From: Nemertoderma westbladi
Lineage: Eukaryota; Xenacoelomorpha; Nemertodermatida; Nemertodermatidae
Direction of reading: 5' to 3'
DNA length: 29,806 nucleotides
Assembly (NCBI GenBank): GCA_032718475.1
Contig: JAUCBJ010007320.1
Coordinates: 1 to 29,806 of the forward strand
Shown: positions 28,081 through 29,806 of the stretch, piece after piece
Position numbering within the stretch: the first letter of the stretch is position 1
Layout of the letters: each line of letters starts with the position of its first letter
Translations under genes and position numbers: made by a program
Notes under the pieces: model-generated
Seen by the model: the letters and a program-made list of their open reading frames with translations, nothing else
Database searches by the model: none
What the model was told of the DNA's origin: nothing

Positions 28081-28508
28081 GAACAAAATGTAAGTATATT
28101 TAATTAATCAATATAAAACTGCACCAAATTCCCACCACCTATCAGAACAATAAAATTAAAAAGATATAAACAATACAATTAAAAAAGGGGGTGCACTGGG
28201 GATTAATACCGGTCTACGAGGTCATTCTCCCGCAGACCCGCACCATCCCCAAAGCCCAACGCCCTCCATGGTCGCCGGCCACCACGCAGACAAAGGGAGT
28301 TTGAGCGGAGGAGCGCGAACTGCAGCCGCCTCCGAACTCCCCCGAGAACGTAGGCTAGGCCACGTTCCCGCATCCCCTGCCGCCGAGCCACAAGGGTCTC
28401 AGCGAGGTGGCTGCTGAAGATATCAGTCTCCTTGCACTGTTGCACCACACCCCATCGGTGGTTCCGACAAGGGGGGTGAAGGAGAACCTTCTGTCTTCGC
28501 ACTTCGTC
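28081..28508 (-). mobile_element. 5'-truncated retrotransposon fragment in the minisatellite
   Basis: A 428-bp segment interrupts the T/G-rich array and is flanked by ATTAAT at 28075-28080 and 28509-28514. On the minus strand it begins with a GC-rich open frame, ends it at 28203, and continues with an AT-rich tail of about 120 bp. Truncated coding 3' end, UTR-like tail and target duplication are what a 5'-truncated LINE insertion gives. Confidence 0.55.
28203..28508 (-). pseudogene. C-terminal coding fragment of an unidentified retroelement
   Basis: About 100 codons open on the minus strand, reading DEVRRQKVLLHPPC, HRWGVVQQCKETDIF, RRQGMRERGLAYVLGGVRRR and LRGGRRPW before TAA at 28203. It is Arg-rich and GC-rich. 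I do not recognise the family. Context and truncation suggest the end of a LINE ORF2. The codons upstream to 28685 come from the minisatellite and flank and are not part of it. Confidence 0.45.
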
Positions 28509-28545
28509 ATTAATTGTTTTTGGGGGATGAATAATTGTTTTTGTT

Positions 28546-28935
28546 AAGATTGTGTGAAGAATAATATCATAACAGCAGATACCAATATTTGTTTTAATGA
28601 ACAGACTGCAGACTGGTACATAGTGCGGTGCTACATAAACACAGGAGCACAAACTGCTATATACTGACACGGTCTGACAATACACAACAATATGTATATA
28701 TATAGTAACTTAAGGCCTAATACAGTACGGTACTACAGTACTGAGTTTTAGTTACATGGTAGTGTGTGAGTTACAATGGGATGGCCTGAAGCCATGGTCT
28801 ACACTACAAAAATCCAACACCAACTCTCGATGAGGCAGGTTAATTTGATGACAAGAATTATTAACAAAATAAAATATACTGTATAACAGTAATATAAACA
28901 AATCAACTGTGTCATCGCTACTATGTAGTTTAACA
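28546..28935. other. Intergenic stretch, nothing recognised
   Basis: Balanced to AT-rich sequence with a CAGTACGGTACTACAGTACTG self-complementary cluster near 28723-28743. The short minus frame at 28752-28958 has no motif. Confidence 0.4.
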
Positions 28936-28939
28936 TTTG

Positions 28940-29112
28940 CTTTGCGGGAAAGGGGCACTTTTACGAATAGGTGAATATAAAAGGAGAATATTTCTCAAAA
29001 AGGCGATTATAAAAAGGGCACATTTCCCAAACATCTGTTCGTATAAAAGGGCATTTTTCTCAAAAGGGCGATTCGTTCGAACCAACGAACCCCCCCTGGC
29101 TACGGGCCTGGT
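28940..29112 (+). repeat. Repeat with AAAAGGGC/GCGAT units ending in CCCCCCTGGCTACGGGCCTG
   Basis: TATAAAAGG...TCTCAAAA(A/G)GGCGAT-type units recur three times, followed by TTCGAACCAACGAACC and then CCCCCCTGGCTACGGGCCTG, a terminal motif I have seen at dispersed DNA repeats. Its right edge is sharp: copia coding begins within four bases. No matching left end is visible, so it is truncated. Confidence 0.45.
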
Positions 29113-29115
29113 GAA

Positions 29116-29530
29116 CGAAATGTTTCAGCTGTTGGAGCATATGTTTCAGAATAATTCACATCTTTCACTTGGCTAAAACCACGGGCTACAAATCTAGCCT
29201 TATATTTGTCAATCAAACCACTATTTTTATACTTTACTTTATAAACCCATTTACCAGATATAACCTCTTCAGTCTTCACCAGGTGGTACAGTTGTTAGAC
29301 TCCATGTTTTGTTATTTATTAATGAATTATATTCGGATTCCATAGCAATATGCCAATGATCACAGTTATCACTGTGCATTGCATCTTCATAAGACATCGG
29401 CTCCATTGCACCATTTAAAATGTCAATATCACCATCATTAATGTGACTTTCATACTTAGATATATTGCCCCAATATATTGGATTTTCATCATAAACGAAG
29501 TCACCATAGAGATGAGTTATAGACTTAAGT
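29116..29530 (-). pseudogene. Ty1/copia-type polymerase remnant
   Basis: The minus strand reads YEDAMHSDNCDHWHIAMESE and YNSLINNKTWSL, then in a shifted frame VISGKWVYKVKY, YKARFVARGFSQ and NYSETYAP. This is the start of a Ty1/copia RT domain (typical pattern WxxAMxxExxSLxxNxTW ... KWVxKxK ... YKARLVAxGFxQ ... DYxETYAP). A frameshift with TGA lies near 29275. Coding stops abruptly at 29116 before the catalytic YVDD box, so no activity is possible. A short direct repeat (CTTAAGTTATAGACTTGA-like) occurs near 29515-29540. Confidence 0.8.
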
Positions 29531-29806
29531 TATAGACTTGAAAATTTTTCACTAGGATCATTTGTTACCGTAGAATAAGGTAGACCAATTAGTTTTTTTA
29601 TATTATTTACGCATAAGCACCGAATTGTGATTGTAATGTTTGAGACACTAATTATTTGGATAATTTTTTTTGAAAATTTGGTCCATTTTTTAAAAAATAA
29701 GCTAAATATATGAAAAAAAAATTGAAATTCAAATACCAATTGGTCTACCTGAAAGCCCGTTAAATTCCGGTTGGAATGCAAGAAGAGTCGGCGTATAAAG
29801 TAATCT
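29531..29806. other. AT-rich window end, no gene recognised
   Basis: It may contain further decayed copia coding upstream of the remnant, but the frames are closed by many stops. Confidence 0.35.

Overview
This is eukaryotic genomic DNA, most likely from a marine invertebrate. It is AT-rich, with long non-coding stretches, non-LTR and LTR retrotransposons, a tRNA-derived SINE, a hAT-type DNA transposon and minisatellites. Only two host genes are recognisable: an RNF25-like ubiquitin ligase and one exon of an astacin protease. I could not settle the species. The short palindromes TAGGCCTA and GGTACCGGTACC recur but do not identify a taxon.

Layout. 1-1603: 3' part of a LINE reverse transcriptase ORF, cut by the window edge, with a 3' UTR ending in (AATG)n. 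1604-5170: AT-rich, no gene seen, with a 20-G tract, a 24-bp palindrome and a 220-bp inverted-repeat (MITE-like) element. 5253-6887 (minus): an intact single-exon RWD-RING protein, RNF25-like. 7049-9314: a non-autonomous hAT-type element with a perfect 21-bp TIR and a perfect 8-bp target duplication, about 160 bp upstream of the RNF25 start codon, carrying a SINE. 9323-10603: a degenerate minisatellite and GC-rich palindromes. 10604-19040: a Ty3/gypsy-class LTR retrotransposon with two nearly identical LTRs, a tRNA-Gln primer site, a polypurine tract, a 4-bp CTAG target duplication, and gag, protease, RT-RNase H and integrase in order. Its coding region has several frameshifts and two internal stops. 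Its leader holds a fold-back structure whose arms carry a 12-bp minisatellite. 19045-20533: no confident gene.

20534-24510 (minus): a near-complete non-LTR retrotransposon with an ORF1 RRM-like protein, an APE endonuclease plus RT ORF2, and a 5' region made of 315-bp tandem monomers. Each monomer carries two copies of a CTCF-like 13-mer. 24521-26568: AT-rich decayed repeats. 26569-26767 (minus): an astacin exon. 27110-27460 and 28081-28508 (minus): two GC-rich retrotransposon coding fragments, the second inserted into a T/G-rich minisatellite with an ATTAAT duplication. 29116-29530 (minus): a Ty1/copia polymerase remnant.

The mobile genes do not form a pathway with the host genes. The host-relevant interaction is positional: the hAT element lies in what should be the RNF25 promoter. 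The most unusual structures are the fold-back minisatellite inside the LTR-element leader, the LTR insertion into a perfect AGGCCTAGGCCT palindrome, and the CTCF-like motif array in the 5' monomers of the minus-strand LINE.
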